Part shown: piece by piece, positions 8,979 to 18,167 of the stretch
Layout: every line of letters starts with the position of its first letter
Position numbering within the stretch: the first letter of the stretch is position 1
NCBI RefSeq assembly: GCF_900104815.1
Contig: NZ_FNTD01000004.1
Location: forward strand, 62,001-126,000
DNA: 64,000 nucleotides
Direction of reading: 5' to 3'
Source of the DNA: Streptomyces misionensis
Lineage (GTDB): Bacteria > Actinomycetota > Actinomycetes > Streptomycetales > Streptomycetaceae
Translations under genes and position numbers: made by a program
The notes under the pieces: generated by a model
The model's input: the letters and a program-made list of their open reading frames with translations, nothing else
Database searches by the model: none
Told to the model about the DNA's origin: nothing

Positions 8979-11900
8979 ATGACCGGCACCCCCCGCCCCT
9001 CCGACGACACCGCGGGGCTGCCACCCCTGCCGGGCTGCGCCGAGGACGCAGCCGCCGCGCTGAAGCGGATGTTCGTGGACCTCACCCAGGGCGCCCGGAT
9101 GGCACGTGGCCAGGACCCCGTCAAACGGCCGGTGTTCCTCAAACCGCACGGCGTCGCCCGCGGCACGCTCACGGTCGCCGACGACCTGCCGGCGGAGTTG
9201 CGCGTCGGCTTCCTGGAAGCCGCCCGCACGCGGCCCGGCGGCCTGACCGCCTGGGTGCGGTTCTCCAGCGACACCGTGCCCGGCAGCTCCGACCTGAAGA
9301 CCACGCTCGGCGTCGGCATCAAGCTGTTCGGCGTCCCCGGCCCGAAGCTTCTGGAGGCCGACACCGAGGCCGACACCCAGGACCTGCTGCTGCAGAACCA
9401 CGACGTCTTCTTCGTGGACACCGCCCAGGACATGTGCGAGTTCACCAAGGCCGGTGTCGTGGACGGCAGTTACGATCCGTACCTGGAGGCCCACCCGGTC
9501 GCCCGGGAGATCCTCGACGCGATGGCGAAGTTCGAGGAGAGCACGCTCACCGCCGACTACTGGGGCGTGCTCCCCTACGCCTTCGGACCGGACCGCTACG
9601 TCAAGTACAAGCTGGTGCCCGCCGGTTGTGAGCCCGGCGATCCGAAGGCGACGCCGCCCGACGAGGACCCGGCCTACCTCGGCACCGACCTGTCCTACCG
9701 GCTGGCGGCCGGTCCGGCGGCCTTCGACCTGCTGCTCCAGTTCCGCACCGATGACGAGCGGATGCCGCTGGACCGGGCGACCGTGCGCTGGGAGGAGTCC
9801 GAGAGCTCCCCCGTGAAGGTGGCCCGGCTGACCCTCCAGCAGCAGGACGTCACCGCCCGGGGCCAGGCCGCGTACGGCGAGAACCTCGCCCTCAACCCTT
9901 GGCACAGCCTCGCCGAGCACCGCCCGGTGGGCAGCATCGCCGAGGTGCGCCGGACGGTGTATCAAGCCTCCGCCGAGCAGCGCCGCGATGTGAACGGCGT
10001 CCCGGCGGCAGAGCCCGGCCCGGCCCGGCCGTACCTCACCCCGCCGCCCGCTCGCGACACCCGGATCGTCCGGGCCGCCGTACACCCGGCCATCGGCGTG
10101 GCCCGGGTCGGCGACAGCACGATGGACGACTTCGTCCTCGCCCCCGAGGTCGACGACCCGGCCCCGCTGCCCGCAGGGAGCTACAAGGACGTCACCGGCG
10201 CCCTGAAGCGCCAAGGCGTCCGGTTCCGGGTCTACGGCTACAACGCCGCCGGCGAACCGGTCGCCGAACTGACCGCCGACAACGCCGACTTGCGCTGGAC
10301 CGTGCACGTCGCCAACTCGAAGGCGGCCTGGTACCAGTTCCAGATCGCCCTCGACATCCCCGAAGCGGAGAAGGCCGACGCCAGCAACCTGCGCAATCCC
10401 AAGATTCCGGCCGACCAGCGCAGCCTCCTGGTCATCGATCCCGGCCGCCGCTCGATCCGCGGCCGCAACCGCTCCGGCGGGCCCGAGTACCGCTTCGACA
10501 CCGGCACCTTCATGGACAAGCCCGTCTACCTCGGGGAGCTGCGCACCGACGACAGCGGCCGGCTGATCTTCCTCGGCGGCCACGGAGTCTCCGCCTCGGC
10601 GACCGGCGACCCTGCCGGCACCTTCGCCAACAACGACGGCTGGTACGACGACACCTCCGACGGCCCGGTCACCGCCGAGGTGAGCATCGACGGGCGGCCG
10701 ATCCCGGTCGACCCGGGCTGGGTGGTCACCGCGCCGCCCAATTACGCGCCCGAACTCAGCTCGGTACGCACGATGTACGACCTGGTGCGCGGCTCCTTCT
10801 TCAGCGCCGGGCTGCTCGAAGAACCACGGCACGTCTCCTTCACCCGCGACGTGCTGCCCGTACTGCGCCGGCTGTCCGGCCTCCAGTGGGTCAACAAAGG
10901 CCTGGCCACCCAGTTCGGGTTCGGCGGACGCGAGTACCTCCTCGACCCCGACCGGCTCACCGCACTCGCCGACCCCTCGCCCGTCCACCGGGAACTGCGC
11001 AGGCAGGTCTGGCTTTCCGTCCGTGACTACGACCGCGACGGCATGTCGCCGGTGCCTTGGCCGGCCGTCTACGGCGACGCGATGAACCTGCCGCCGCAGT
11101 CCGTACGGCAGCACATGACGCTCTCCCCACTGCAGTCCCGCCTCCTCCAGCGCTGGGCCAATGGGGACTTCGACGCGGACTACGACCCGCACGCCGTACC
11201 GCCCGCCACCCTCCACGACGTCCCGTTCGCCGAGCGGCCCGCGACCCTCGACCGGGCTGCTCTGTCCTTCTGCCTCGCCGACGCCTTCCACCCCGGCTGC
11301 GAGCTGACCTGGCCCATGCGCCACACCACGCTGTACAGCAGCCCGTTCCGGATCCGGCACCGCGCCGAAGACGCGCCTCCCCCGCCGTACTACGGCCAGA
11401 CGCTGACCCCGCAAACCGCGCTGTCCCCCGACGGGCCGCTGCACGCCCAAGGCCCGGGCGACCTGACCCGGTGGATGGCCGTGCCCTGGCAGACCGACAC
11501 GGCGAGCTGCCGATCGGGCTACGAGTACAGCTTCTCCCTCGGCCTCGGCCCGTACGACCCGTACCTGCCGACCTTCTGGCCGGCCCGGGTACCCAACCAC
11601 GTGCTCGCCGAGGAGGACTACGCCGTCGTGGTCGACACCGACCGGCCGATCGCCGACCGCCTGGCCGCGTTCGAGAACCGGCGGACCTGGTTGCGCTGGC
11701 TGCCCCGCGACTACATCGCCGCCATCAACGCGATGGTGCAGGACTTCGGCAAGCTCGGCGTGGTGGAGCGCCGCCCCGGTCCCCCCGACGATCCCCGTTT
11801 CCCGAGGGAACTGCTGGTGGAGTCCGAGGTCGGTTTTCCGCCTGCGCCCGCCCCTCCGGCCGGGCGCAACCTGGTCACCGTGCACGTGGACCGCGGCGCC

Positions 11901-12017
11901 GACCCGGTTCTGGGCGCGGCTGCCCTGGCCACCGCGGTCACCATGGCGAACGCTCCGGACGAGGAGGTCTCGGCTGGGTTCATCGACAAGGTCAAGCGCT
12001 TCCGGTCGGGCCGGTGA
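8979..12017 (+). CDS. LodA/GoxA-like CTQ oxidase fused to a catalase-like domain
   Basis: 1,012 residues. Residues about 25-330 resemble heme catalase-like proteins: KPHGVARGTLTVADD with a distal-type His, GGLTAWVRFSSD, LGVGIKLFGVPGPK, NHDVFFVDTAQD and YWGVLPYAFG. From about 350 the sequence matches LodA-type oxidases, which carry a self-made cysteine tryptophylquinone and oxidise an amino acid or amine with release of H2O2: AAVHPAIGVARVGDS, then FCLADAFHPGCELTW and WMAVPWQTDTASC, where the cofactor Cys and Trp must lie. The two candidate cysteines are both within the FHPG motif region. The next gene is the LodB-type partner needed for cofactor formation in studied systems. Substrate unknown. 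The fusion could destroy its own peroxide, which is inference. Confidence 0.85.
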   Translation: MTGTPRPSDDTAGLPPLPGCAEDAAAALKRMFVDLTQGARMARGQDPVKRPVFLKPHGVARGTLTVADDLPAELRVGFLEAARTRPGGLTAWVRFSSDTVPGSSDLKTTLGVGIKLFGVPGPKLLEADTEADTQDLLLQNHDVFFVDTAQDMCEFTKAGVVDGSYDPYLEAHPVAREILDAMAKFEESTLTADYWGVLPYAFGPDRYVKYKLVPAGCEPGDPKATPPDEDPAYLGTDLSYRLAAGPAAFDLLLQFRTDDERMPLDRATVRWEESESSPVKVARLTLQQQDVTARGQAAYGENLALNPWHSLAEHRPVGSIAEVRRTVYQASAEQRRDVNGVPAAEPGPARPYLTPPPARDTRIVRAAVHPAIGVARVGDSTMDDFVLAPEVDDPAPLPAGSYKDVTGALKRQGVRFRVYGYNAAGEPVAELTADNADLRWTVHVANSKAAWYQFQIALDIPEAEKADASNLRNPKIPADQRSLLVIDPGRRSIRGRNRSGGPEYRFDTGTFMDKPVYLGELRTDDSGRLIFLGGHGVSASATGDPAGTFANNDGWYDDTSDGPVTAEVSIDGRPIPVDPGWVVTAPPNYAPELSSVRTMYDLVRGSFFSAGLLEEPRHVSFTRDVLPVLRRLSGLQWVNKGLATQFGFGGREYLLDPDRLTALADPSPVHRELRRQVWLSVRDYDRDGMSPVPWPAVYGDAMNLPPQSVRQHMTLSPLQSRLLQRWANGDFDADYDPHAVPPATLHDVPFAERPATLDRAALSFCLADAFHPGCELTWPMRHTTLYSSPFRIRHRAEDAPPPPYYGQTLTPQTALSPDGPLHAQGPGDLTRWMAVPWQTDTASCRSGYEYSFSLGLGPYDPYLPTFWPARVPNHVLAEEDYAVVVDTDRPIADRLAAFENRRTWLRWLPRDYIAAINAMVQDFGKLGVVERRPGPPDDPRFPRELLVESEVGFPPAPAPPAGRNLVTVHVDRGADPVLGAAALATAVTMANAPDEEVSAGFIDKVKRFRSGR

Positions 12018-13219
12018 CGGCTCACCGCCCGGTGTCCGAGGGCCCGTCCGGACCCGTCGATGTCCTCGTGGCGGGAGGCGGTCCGGCGGGCGCCGTGGCC
12101 GCGCTCGTCGTGGCCCGGGCCGGTCGCCGCGTCGAGCTCCTGGACGACGGCGGTCGGGGCCGGGGGCACCGTGGCGCGGCCGCGAGCGGGCTCGCGGCCG
12201 GGACCGGGACCGGGGAGGTCAAGATCGGGGAGTTCCTGCCGCCCGCCGCCCGGCCACTGCTCGGCGAACTCGGACTGCTGGACGGTTTCCTGGCCGCCGG
12301 CCACCCGATCTCCACCGGCACCTACGCCGCTTGGGGATCGACGGCGCTGTTCGGCCGCAGCCACCTGTTCGACCCGTACGGGCACGGCTGGCACCTCGAC
12401 CGGCTGCGCTTCGACGCCTTCCTGCGCGAGGCCGCCATCGCGGCGGGCGCCCGTCTGCGGCGGGCCACCGTACTGGACCAGCGCGGCGACCGCCTGATCG
12501 TCCGTGAGCAAACCACCGGCGCCGTGACCGAACTGTCCGCCCGCTGGACGGTCGACGCGACGGGCCGGAGCTGCATGATCGGCCGCCGCCACGGCCACCG
12601 CCGGCGGCAGGACCGGCTAGTCGCCGCGTACGTCGTATTTCCCTCCCGTCCCACGGGCGATCCGGCGGACGCCGAGGCCCGCACCGTCGTGGAGGCCGCG
12701 GCGCACGGCTGGTGGTACACCACCCGGATCCCGGCCGGGCGCCTGGTCGCCCACCTGACCGACGCCGACATCGCCGACCCGTCCCTGCGCACCCCGCACG
12801 GTTTCTGGCACGCACTCAGCCGAACCGTCCACGTCCGCCGGCGCCTGGCCGGGCACGGTCCGGCCGCGACGCCCGTACCCCGCTGGGCCCCCGCCCACGG
12901 CCTGCGGCTCGCCCCGGCAGCCGGGCCCGGCTGGGTGGCGGCCGGCGACGCCGCCCTCGCCTTCGACCCGCTCTCCTCGCAGGGCATCCTCATGGCGCTG
13001 CACACCGGCGCCCGCGCCGGGCAGGCGGTGACCAGCTGCCTCGCCGACGAGGGGTGCACCACCGCCGCGCTCGCCGACTACACAGGGTTCCTGGACGGGA
13101 TCGCGGCGGCGTACCAGCGGAATCACGCGAACGCGTACGACCAGGAGCGACGTTGGCCCCGGAGCCCCTTCTGGCGCCGTCGCCGGCCAGGCGGAACACC
13201 TCTGTCCGGCATAGCCTGA
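12014..13219 (+). CDS. LodB-like FAD-dependent oxidoreductase
   Basis: 401 residues, GTG at 12014 overlapping the stop of the oxidase by four bases (GTGA), so translation is probably coupled; there is no separate ribosome site. The N-terminal Rossmann motif VLVAGGGPAGAVAALV and the late motif GDAALAFDPLSSQGILMALH are those of the FAD monooxygenase/halogenase fold. Members next to lodA-type genes help build the tryptophylquinone cofactor in the oxidase. A much longer frame starting at 11057 overlaps the oxidase and lacks coding character in that part. Pairing with the upstream oxidase makes the role fairly secure. Confidence 0.85.
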   Translation: MTAHRPVSEGPSGPVDVLVAGGGPAGAVAALVVARAGRRVELLDDGGRGRGHRGAAASGLAAGTGTGEVKIGEFLPPAARPLLGELGLLDGFLAAGHPISTGTYAAWGSTALFGRSHLFDPYGHGWHLDRLRFDAFLREAAIAAGARLRRATVLDQRGDRLIVREQTTGAVTELSARWTVDATGRSCMIGRRHGHRRRQDRLVAAYVVFPSRPTGDPADAEARTVVEAAAHGWWYTTRIPAGRLVAHLTDADIADPSLRTPHGFWHALSRTVHVRRRLAGHGPAATPVPRWAPAHGLRLAPAAGPGWVAAGDAALAFDPLSSQGILMALHTGARAGQAVTSCLADEGCTTAALADYTGFLDGIAAAYQRNHANAYDQERRWPRSPFWRRRRPGGTPLSGIA

Positions 13220-13252
13220 AGAGGGCCGGAACGCTCGCCCAAGGGGTCAGCC

Positions 13253-13501
13253 ATGACTGCTCAAGCGCTCGCCGCACTGGACGCCATGGAGGTAACCCAG
13301 GCCATACAGGACCTCCAGCAAAGCGTCACCCTGATCGCCGGCAAGACGACCGTGATCCGCGTCTATGTGAACGGCGCGAGCGGCCCCGTCACCGGCGTGA
13401 GCGGCACCCTGACAGTGCTCCGCACACTCAACGGCCCCCGGGTCACCGTCACCTCGCTCGTTCCAGCGCCTTGCGGGCAGCGAGGTAGCCTGCGATCTTG
13501 A
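13253..13501 (+). pseudogene. 5' fragment of a larger extracellular-type protein gene
   Basis: ATG at 13253 with AAGGGG six bases upstream. The first 65-70 codons read MEVTQAIQDLQQSVTLIAGK then TTVIRVYVNGASG, the opening of much longer proteins I have seen in actinobacteria. The frame then switches at about 13450 to an unrelated tail and stops after 82 codons. The break coincides with the 3' end of a converging minus-strand frame, so a deletion or rearrangement junction probably lies near 13445-13460. Not expected to be functional. Confidence 0.6.
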
Positions 13502-13808
13502 ACGCCCGTTCGTGGGAGCCGAACGCATCGGCGCGGGCGCGCCGCAGCACCACCCGAGTGGCGATCACAATTCCGTGCTCGGGCAGGCTCAGTTGCTCCT
13601 CGATCCCCGCGGCGGCAGCCGCGAAGAAGCGTGGCAGGGCCTCGGTGGGTTCGTAGTCCACCGTCAGTTCTCGCGCCACGTCGAAGGCGAAGCCCTCAGC
13701 TGCGGGCTCTTCGTGGCGCGGTTGAAGACCTTCTCCGAGAAGACCCGCGTCAGCTCCGGCCTCGGCGAGGGAGTCGAGTCGAGGCGCGGGCGTACCCGAG
13801 GAAGACAT
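13449..13808 (-). CDS. Hypothetical protein, weakly EF-G domain IV-like; possible gene relic
   Basis: 119 codons from ATG 13808. The C-terminal two thirds has good codon bias and reads FDVARELTVDYEPTEALP ... GIVIATRVVLRRARADAF, then HERAFKIAGYLAARKALE, which weakly recalls domain IV of elongation factor G. Bias in the first 35 codons is poor. There another frame (ELTRVFSEKVFNRATK) looks better coded, suggesting a frameshift near 13700. It overlaps the truncated plus-strand gene at its 3' end. The EF-G resemblance is from memory only and may be chance. Confidence 0.4.
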   Translation of the reverse strand: MSSSGTPAPRLDSLAEAGADAGLLGEGLQPRHEEPAAEGFAFDVARELTVDYEPTEALPRFFAAAAAGIEEQLSLPEHGIVIATRVVLRRARADAFGSHERAFKIAGYLAARKALERAR

Positions 13809-13957
13809 GCCCGACCGATTCGGCGCCGGCCCTCACGGGCCGGCACCTATGAAACACCGACAGCGGCTCTGCTCGCGGTCCGCCGCGTTCCAATCCCCGG
13901 AGCATCACGCTCGATGGCACCCCGCCCTCGGGCGGCCAGGTGGGCCACCCGAGGCGT

Positions 13958-14956
13958 TCATCTGGCCACCAGGGCTGCGCCCAGCGGCGTGTGCTCGTAG
14001 CAGACCGTCCGGCCGGTGCGAGTGCGGGTGACGAGGCCGGCGTCGCGCAGCACCGCCAGGTGGCTGCCGACGGTACCGAGGCTGAGGCCGAGTTGGGCGA
14101 CCAGCTGCGTCGTCGTTGCGGGCACGTCCAGCGCGCGCAGCACGTCCGCGCGCCGCGGGCCGACCAGTCGGTCCAGGGACTCGCCGCCCGGTGTACGCGG
14201 CACTGGGCCGAGCAGGTCCGCGATGCCCCGGGCGGGATAGACCAGGGCGTAGGGCCACGGCGGCTCGACGTAGCTGATCAGAGTGCCGAACACCGTCGGC
14301 ATCAGCAGCAGGCCCTTGCCGGCCAGCCGGTGCCGGTCCCCTTGGGTACGCGAGCCCGTGCGCACCTCGATGGTCCCGGCCTGCCCCTCGGAGCGCCAGC
14401 TCACCCGGGGGTCGAGATCGGACAGCGCTGCTGCCCAGCCGTACATCGCGAGGTGCCCGGCGCGGCGGACGAGGTCGCGCTCCAGTACAGCCCGCAGCCG
14501 CGGCCAGTCCGGCTCGACCAGCGCCTGCCAGCTCGCTTCGAGTGCGTCGGCGAGCCGGGTGACCACGTCCGGCCCGTCGAGGATGCGCTGCACGTAGCGT
14601 GGCGGGGTCCGCATTCCCGCCAGGTTGCGAGCCAGTTCGAGGCGGGCACGGCGCAGCGGCGTGGCGCGCACGGCGGCCAGCTCGGCGGCGAAATCGCCAC
14701 CGGGGCCCGACGGCGGCGGATGGATGAAGTCGGCGTTGTAGGCGCCGCGGCGGAACAGCGTCGTCAGCGCCCTGACTGCGGGCACCTGCCGGCGCAGCCG
14801 CTCGTACCGGGGTGCGATGCGCTCGGCCCACGGCCGGAGCGGGCCTGCGGCCTGCGCGCCGGCTGCGACGCGGAGCGCCTGCATCGCCTCGCCCAGCGGC
14901 GAGATCGCGTAGCGGGTACGCGCCACGTCGACGGGTCCCACCTCGATGGCCAGCAT
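13958..14956 (-). CDS. ArsR-type winged-helix regulator (DUF5937-like N-terminus)
   Basis: 332 residues, ATG at 14956 with GGAGG six bases upstream; the frame extending to 15166 overlaps the divergent gene and is rejected. The long N-terminal part (LARTRYAISPLGEAMQALR-like opening, SYVEPPWPYALVYPARG late) is the effector-type region of this family. The last 80 residues form the winged helix (TQLVAQLGLSLGTVGSHLAV, LRDAGLVTRTRTGRTVCYEH). It is divergent from the MFS exporter with about 60 bases between starts, so it most likely represses that transporter and itself. A broken second copy of part of it is at 7082-7175. Confidence 0.85.
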   Translation of the reverse strand: MLAIEVGPVDVARTRYAISPLGEAMQALRVAAGAQAAGPLRPWAERIAPRYERLRRQVPAVRALTTLFRRGAYNADFIHPPPSGPGGDFAAELAAVRATPLRRARLELARNLAGMRTPPRYVQRILDGPDVVTRLADALEASWQALVEPDWPRLRAVLERDLVRRAGHLAMYGWAAALSDLDPRVSWRSEGQAGTIEVRTGSRTQGDRHRLAGKGLLLMPTVFGTLISYVEPPWPYALVYPARGIADLLGPVPRTPGGESLDRLVGPRRADVLRALDVPATTTQLVAQLGLSLGTVGSHLAVLRDAGLVTRTRTGRTVCYEHTPLGAALVAR

Positions 14957-15015
14957 GTTTTGCCTCCACACGAAAGCATAGTCACCGTGGCCGGGCTGCC
15001 GTGATGCTGTCGGCC

Positions 15016-16221
15016 ATGACCACCACGCCCGTCGCGGCACGCCCGGCCACCTACCGCGAGGTATTCGCTGTGGGCCAGTTCCGCGTGCTGTTCGGCAGCT
15101 ACACGCTCTACCTGATCGGCGAGACGGTGCGGATGCTCGCACTGTCAGTGATCGTCTACGCGGCAACCGGGTCGCCGCTGATGTCGGCGCTGGCGTATGC
15201 GGCAGGCTTCCTGCCCTATGCCCTGGGCGGCACGCTGCTGCTGGCTTTCGCCGACCGCTGGCCCCCGCGCACCGTCATGATCGGCTACGAGGTGCTGCGC
15301 ACCGCGGTCAGCGTCGTGCTCGCCGCCGGTCTGCTTCCGGTACCGGCCATGCTGGTCCTCGTGTTCGTCACCGGCTTGCCCAGCGCCGTCGCCTCCGCTT
15401 CGCGCACCGCCCTTCTGCCCGACCTGCTGGACGGCGACCGCTACGTGCTCGGCCGTGCCGTCTTCTCCATGGCGGCCGGCGGCACGCAGGTGCTCGGCTT
15501 CGCCGCCGGCGGCATGCTGATCGCCGCTGTCGGCGCGCCAGGTGCGCTCTGGATCACCGCCGCAACCTGCCTCACCTCGGCAGGCCTGCTGCGACTGCGC
15601 CTGGCCGACCACCCACGCCGCCGCACCGGCGCCTCGGTCGGCATCAGGGAGACCTGGCAGGTGAACCGGGCGCTGCTGGGCCGGCCTGCGGTCCGGGTGC
15701 TGCTGCTGGCGCACTGGCTGGCACCGGCGCTGATGGTCGGCGCCGAGGGCGTGCTGGTCCCGTACGCGGCGCAGGTCGGCGCGCCTGACGCGGCCGGTCT
15801 GCTGTTCGCAGCGGTTGCCGCAGGGATGTTCGCCGGCAACCTGGTCGTCGGCCGCCTGGTGCGCCCTGCGGGCCGGGAGCGGCTGGCCCGCCCCCTGGCG
15901 CTTGCGCTCGGGTTGCCGCTGCTGGGGTTCGTGCTGCGCCCCGCACCGGGATACGCCTCCGTCCTGCTGACGGTGTCCGGTTTCGGCGTCGCCTACCAGC
16001 TCGCCCTGGCCCGCAGGTTCCTCGACGCGGTGCCCGAGACGCAGCGTGGTCAGGCGTTCGGCCTGCTGCTGACCGGAACGATGACGCTGCAGGGCCTGGC
16101 CGCTGCAACCGGGGGCGCGCTGGGCGAAGTCGCGGCCCCGGCGCTGGTCGTCACGCTGGCCGGCGCGGCCTCGGCCATCGCCGCCCTGATGTCCTGGCGA
16201 ACGCTGTCGCCCACGTTCTGA
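15016..16221 (+). CDS. MFS transporter, probable drug exporter
   Basis: About 401 residues with around 12 hydrophobic segments. Between segments 2 and 3 there is the MFS loop (LLLAFADRWPPRTVMIGYEV). Either ATG 15004 or 15016 could serve; neither has a good ribosome site, so a leaderless or near-leaderless message is possible. Divergent from the ArsR-type regulator, a common exporter-repressor layout. Substrate unknown; the family exports antibiotics or other small molecules. Confidence 0.85.
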   Translation: MTTTPVAARPATYREVFAVGQFRVLFGSYTLYLIGETVRMLALSVIVYAATGSPLMSALAYAAGFLPYALGGTLLLAFADRWPPRTVMIGYEVLRTAVSVVLAAGLLPVPAMLVLVFVTGLPSAVASASRTALLPDLLDGDRYVLGRAVFSMAAGGTQVLGFAAGGMLIAAVGAPGALWITAATCLTSAGLLRLRLADHPRRRTGASVGIRETWQVNRALLGRPAVRVLLLAHWLAPALMVGAEGVLVPYAAQVGAPDAAGLLFAAVAAGMFAGNLVVGRLVRPAGRERLARPLALALGLPLLGFVLRPAPGYASVLLTVSGFGVAYQLALARRFLDAVPETQRGQAFGLLLTGTMTLQGLAAATGGALGEVAAPALVVTLAGAASAIAALMSWRTLSPTF

Positions 16222-16317
16222 AATGCAGGCCCACCGCGCCGGGGTCGCACTTGAGCGCGGTCAGTCGGGAGGTGCCTGCCTCGTTGTCTTCGGCCACCAC
16301 GGACCGCCGGGCCGGGC

Positions 16318-16453
16318 CCGGGCCGAGAAGGGGGAACCAGCCTTCCAGCTCGATGAACTTCAGCAACAGGCTGAAACCGAGCCGGGTCGCCCCGCTCTTG
16401 TTCGCTACCAGGTTCCAGTCGCCGTCCACCGGCGTCCAGTTCGCCAACAGCAA
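16318..16453 (-). pseudogene. Tn3-family transposase N-terminal remnant (DUF4158-like)
   Basis: The frame reads ELLLANWTPVDGDWNLVANK then SGATRLGFSLLLKFIELEGW, the N-terminal DUF4158 pattern of Tn3-type transposases (WT...D...L...K.GATRLGF.LLLKF). The match ends after about 45 codons; what follows is unrelated, and no start, catalytic domain or 38-bp terminal repeat is visible. Together with the IS701 remnant it shows past transposition in this stretch. Confidence 0.65.
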
Positions 16454-16780
16454 CTCCGCGACCCTCTTGCCGCACGCCCGCCCCTGCGGCCTCGATCACT
16501 CGATCAGACCAACGACGGCGCCCCAGACCGGGAAACCGGACTCGTCCCGCTACCCACGACCGACTTTGCGGCTGGTGTCCGAGCCAGGACATCAGGGCCC
16601 TCACCGTCCGCCAGACGGCCGCGTCCCTGGCGAAGTGGGCTACTTCTGCCGGTAGTTCTGCATGGTCCACGCCCCCGCGCCCGTGATCCACTCTCCAGTG
16701 GCAGGGGGACGCCGGTTCTTCCCCCACCCCGCCCAGGCCCCCGACGCATTGACCGGTGCGCACCAACAGGAGTCCGAGCC
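16454..16780. other. Gap between the Tn3 relic and the NlpC/P60 gene
   Basis: About 330 bases with no supported gene. Minus-strand frames here (for example the stretch AVWRTVRALMSWLGHQPQSR) may be further transposon debris, but I cannot place them. The end of the gap carries the ribosome site of the next gene. Confidence 0.4.
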
Positions 16781-17818
16781 ATGACGTCGCATCGACGCCC
16801 CAAGCAGCCGAACCGCACACGTGTGACCGTGTTGACCACGGCAGCCGCCGCTGCCGTCGCCCTGAGCGCGAACGCCGCCGACGCCACGCCCCGTCAGAGG
16901 CTCGGCAAGGACGAGGTCGAAGCGAAGGTCGCCAAGCTCTACGAGCAGGCGGAGCAGGCCACGGAGAAGTACAACGGGGCCAACGAGAAACAGCAGAAGC
17001 TGCAGAAGGAGATCTCCGCCGTCCAGGACAGCGTCGCCCGCGGCCAGCAGGAACTGAACACGCTGCGCGACGCCCTGGGCGCACTGGCCACCACCCAGTA
17101 CCGCTCAGGAGGCATCGACCCCTCGGTACAGCTCCTCCTCTCGTCGGACCCGGACCATTTCCTCGCCAGGGCGTCCACACTCGACCAGTTGGGCAGCCGG
17201 CAGGCCGACGCCCTGAGGAAGATCCAGGGCAGACAGCGGCAACTCGCCCAGGAGCGCGCCGAGGCCACCGAGAAGCTCAAGGCCCTCGCCACCACCCGCA
17301 CCGAACTGGGCAACAGGAAGAGGGAGGTCCAGGGCAAGCTCGCCGAGGCACAGAAGCTGCTCAACACCCTGACCGCGAAGGAGAGGTCGGCCCTCGCCGC
17401 CGAGCAGCGGCGCGCCGACCGCTCTTCCGCCGAACGGGTTGGCATCGGCCGCCAGACCCCCGCGTCCGGCCGGGCCGCCGCCGCCTTCTCCGCCGCCCGG
17501 AGCCAGATCGGGAAGCCCTACGTCCGTGGCGCCACCGGCCCCTCCTCGTACGACTGCTCGGGCCTGACCTCCTGGGCCTACGCCCAGGCCGACGTCTCCA
17601 TACCGCGCACCTCCGAGGCCCAGTCGGGCATCGGGACCCGCCTGACACGAAGCCAACTCCAGGTCGGCGACCTGGTCTTCTTCTTCAACGACCTGCACCA
17701 CGTGGGCCTGTACGCGGGCAACGGTCAGATCCTGCACGCACCGCGCACCGGCACGGTCGTGCGGTACGAGTCGATGGACACCATCGGCGGCCCGTTCATG
17801 TTCGGCGTCCGCGTCTGA
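16781..17818 (+). CDS. Secreted NlpC/P60 peptidoglycan endopeptidase with coiled coil
   Basis: 345 residues, ATG 16781 with CAGGAG eight bases upstream. The signal peptide (VTVLTTAAAAAVALSANAAD core) is followed by a long Lys/Glu/Gln-rich coiled coil (about 45-225). The C-terminal NlpC/P60 domain has the catalytic Cys in SSYDCSGLTSWAY, the His in LHHVGLYAG and the third polar residue in HAPRTG. This is the RipA/CwlO-type layout of D,L-endopeptidases that cut peptide stems during growth and division; in that group the coiled coil holds the enzyme inactive until it meets a partner such as FtsEX. Monocistronic here. Confidence 0.9.
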   Translation: MTSHRRPKQPNRTRVTVLTTAAAAAVALSANAADATPRQRLGKDEVEAKVAKLYEQAEQATEKYNGANEKQQKLQKEISAVQDSVARGQQELNTLRDALGALATTQYRSGGIDPSVQLLLSSDPDHFLARASTLDQLGSRQADALRKIQGRQRQLAQERAEATEKLKALATTRTELGNRKREVQGKLAEAQKLLNTLTAKERSALAAEQRRADRSSAERVGIGRQTPASGRAAAAFSAARSQIGKPYVRGATGPSSYDCSGLTSWAYAQADVSIPRTSEAQSGIGTRLTRSQLQVGDLVFFFNDLHHVGLYAGNGQILHAPRTGTVVRYESMDTIGGPFMFGVRV

Positions 17819-18167
17819 CCCGACGGGCCACCGGCCGAGTTGGCGAGCACTCGGCGAGAAGCGGTGTTCCAGTCCCAGACCGTGGCCCACAGACGTTCGT
17901 GCCCAGACGACGGCCTCGGCTACCCGTCAAGGTCTGAGCAGCAGGCGACTCGTCTCGAGTACAACCTCGCTGTCCGGGGCGCCAACTGTCATGACAGCAA
18001 CCATTTCACGGGCGAACGCGCTGTCGTGCCACGAGGCGCCGTCGGTCCTCTATGCCGACATCCCGCTTCGCGGACACGGCAGTGCCGTCATTGCTCACTG
18101 CCGACGGAGCCTCCGACCCGATCGGGAGACGGAACCGAGCGGGCGGACGCGGACGTCGAGGCCACCA
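17819..18167. other. Gap downstream of the NlpC/P60 gene
   Basis: About 350 bases without a supported gene. A plus-strand frame crosses it from 17840 but has weak codon bias until about 18168. Presumably holds the promoter for the 18168-19413 genes. Confidence 0.4.
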
